A DNA stretch of 64,000 bases, taken from NCBI RefSeq assembly GCF_004295795.1, contig NZ_SEBR01000004.1:124001-188000 (forward strand), in the 5' to 3' direction. The notes beneath the pieces are model-generated. The model did not search any database. It was not told the origin of the DNA and saw only the letters and a list, made by a program, of their open reading frames with translations. Shown here piece by piece: positions 63,328-64,000 of the stretch; position 1 is the first letter of the stretch; every line of letters begins with the position of its first letter. The stretch comes from Flavobacterium sp. (lineage in GTDB: Bacteria; Bacteroidota; Bacteroidia; Flavobacteriales; Flavobacteriaceae). The translations under genes and the position numbers were made by a program.

Positions 63328-64000
63328 ATGAGAATCGCACTATTTTTACTTTTGGCTTCGTCGGCGGCTTCCGCACAAATTTTTGCCGAACACAGCTTCA
63401 CGAGAAAAGACTCGCTCCACGGCGGATTGCGTCCTGAACGCACGAGCTACGACGTACAACGTTACGACCTCGACATCAAGATCGATACCGAGGCCAAAAC
63501 GATCGTCGGCTTCAACGATATCACGTTCAAGGTTGTCGATGCGACCTCGAAAATCCAGGTCGACCTTTTTGAGAACATGAAAGTCGACAGCATCGTTTCT
63601 GACAAAAAACAGCTGATGTACAAACGCGAGTTCAATGCGATTTTCGTCGATTTTCCTTCGGCTCTTAAAAAAGGTTCCCAAAAAACGGTTCGCGTCTATT
63701 ATTCCGGAACGCCTATCGCCGCACCTCGCGCACCTTGGCAAGGCGGTTTCGACTGGAAAAAAGACAGGACCGGAAAGACGTTCGCGGGCGTCGCGGTTCA
63801 GGGAACGGGCGCAAGTTTGTGGTATCCGGTAAAGGATTCCCAAACCGATGAACCCGATAAAGGCGCATCGATCAAAGTCGCGGTTCCGAACGGCTTAATG
63901 AACGTTTCCAACGGACGCTTCAAGGGTTCGAAAGACCTCAAAAACGGCTACACGCGTTGGGATTGGGAAGTCAAAAGTCCTATCAACAATTACGACATTA
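63328..64000 (+). CDS. M1 family aminopeptidase, N-terminal part
   Basis: Start of a zinc aminopeptidase of family M1, cut by the right edge after about 224 residues. It begins with a signal peptide (MRIALFLLLASSAASAQ). The N-terminal beta-domain of M1 enzymes follows (YDVQRYDLDIKIDTEAKTIV, GFNDITFKV, IQVDLFENMKVDS, GTGASLWYPVKDSQTDEPD). The catalytic HExxH and GxMEN motifs lie beyond the window, so activity cannot be judged. Likely periplasmic peptide degradation. Confidence 0.9.
   Translation, partial: MRIALFLLLASSAASAQIFAEHSFTRKDSLHGGLRPERTSYDVQRYDLDIKIDTEAKTIVGFNDITFKVVDATSKIQVDLFENMKVDSIVSDKKQLMYKREFNAIFVDFPSALKKGSQKTVRVYYSGTPIAAPRAPWQGGFDWKKDRTGKTFAGVAVQGTGASLWYPVKDSQTDEPDKGASIKVAVPNGLMNVSNGRFKGSKDLKNGYTRWDWEVKSPINNYDI

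Overview
The window is a stretch of chromosome from a member of the Bacteroidota, most likely class Flavobacteriia and close to Flavobacterium. The gene complement fits: TamB, a gyrA-TPR pair, ClpC with a UVR motif, a PiT/DUF47 pair, agmatine deiminase plus N-carbamoylputrescine amidase, and a RimB-RimK fusion. The promoters fit too: several starts are preceded by the Bacteroidota -7 element TAnnTTTG, some with a TTG about 16-20 bp upstream, and most genes have no clear Shine-Dalgarno. Coding sequence is moderately GC-rich for this group, while many intergenic stretches are AT-rich and repetitive. No rRNA, insertion sequence, integrase or CRISPR array was seen.

Layout. 1-11.2 kb: partial pfkA, tamB, then tsaD-rsmE-DUF4159-AI-2E permease-methyltransferase-secreted protein, closed by a convergent vanX-like dipeptidase. 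11.3-17 kb: tRNA-Ser(GCT), tRNA-Pro(TGG), a WGR-domain protein coupled to a SWIM zinc-finger protein, and tRNA-Arg(TCT). 17-26 kb: thiolase, a structured RNA element leading into an NlpC/P60 hydrolase, gyrA-TPR on the minus strand, and clpC. 26-31.7 kb: rimB-rimK fusion, DUF421 membrane protein, a small acidic protein, and the putrescine-forming pair (agmatine deiminase, carbamoylputrescine amidase). 31.7-33.2 kb: a repeat desert with a roughly 153-bp hairpin-bearing satellite and a heptamer array. 33.2-43.3 kb: hutH, a TlpA-type thioredoxin, then a threonine operon (threonine-rich leader peptide, thrA, thrB, thrC, methyltransferase, lipoprotein) and a convergent NAD(P)HX dehydratase. 44-54.4 kb: gcvT, yebC, a cysteine-synthase-like enzyme, a prolyl-oligopeptidase family peptidase, ybaB, threonine aldolase, prfB and a PNPOx-like protein. 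54.5-64 kb: a secreted endonuclease/phosphatase, a beta-barrel-like protein, DUF1697, phospholipase A, the phosphate pair DUF47-PiT, an acyl-CoA carboxylase beta subunit, two unknowns, and the start of an M1 aminopeptidase.

The genes are mostly housekeeping. The unusual material lies between them: (i) a 28-codon threonine-rich leader ORF in front of thrABC, a candidate attenuation system; (ii) two copies, on opposite strands, of a structured RNA element sharing the blocks GATAGCAGCGG and AGCGGATAGC, one at the start of the NlpC/P60 transcript and one free-standing; (iii) several repeat families (153-bp hairpin satellite, CGAATAA heptamers, GCAGTN hexamers, REP-like palindromes) that often abut stop codons. 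Amino-acid metabolism recurs (threonine synthesis and cleavage, histidine, glycine, cysteine, polyamine precursors), but only the thr and agu genes form clear pathway clusters.
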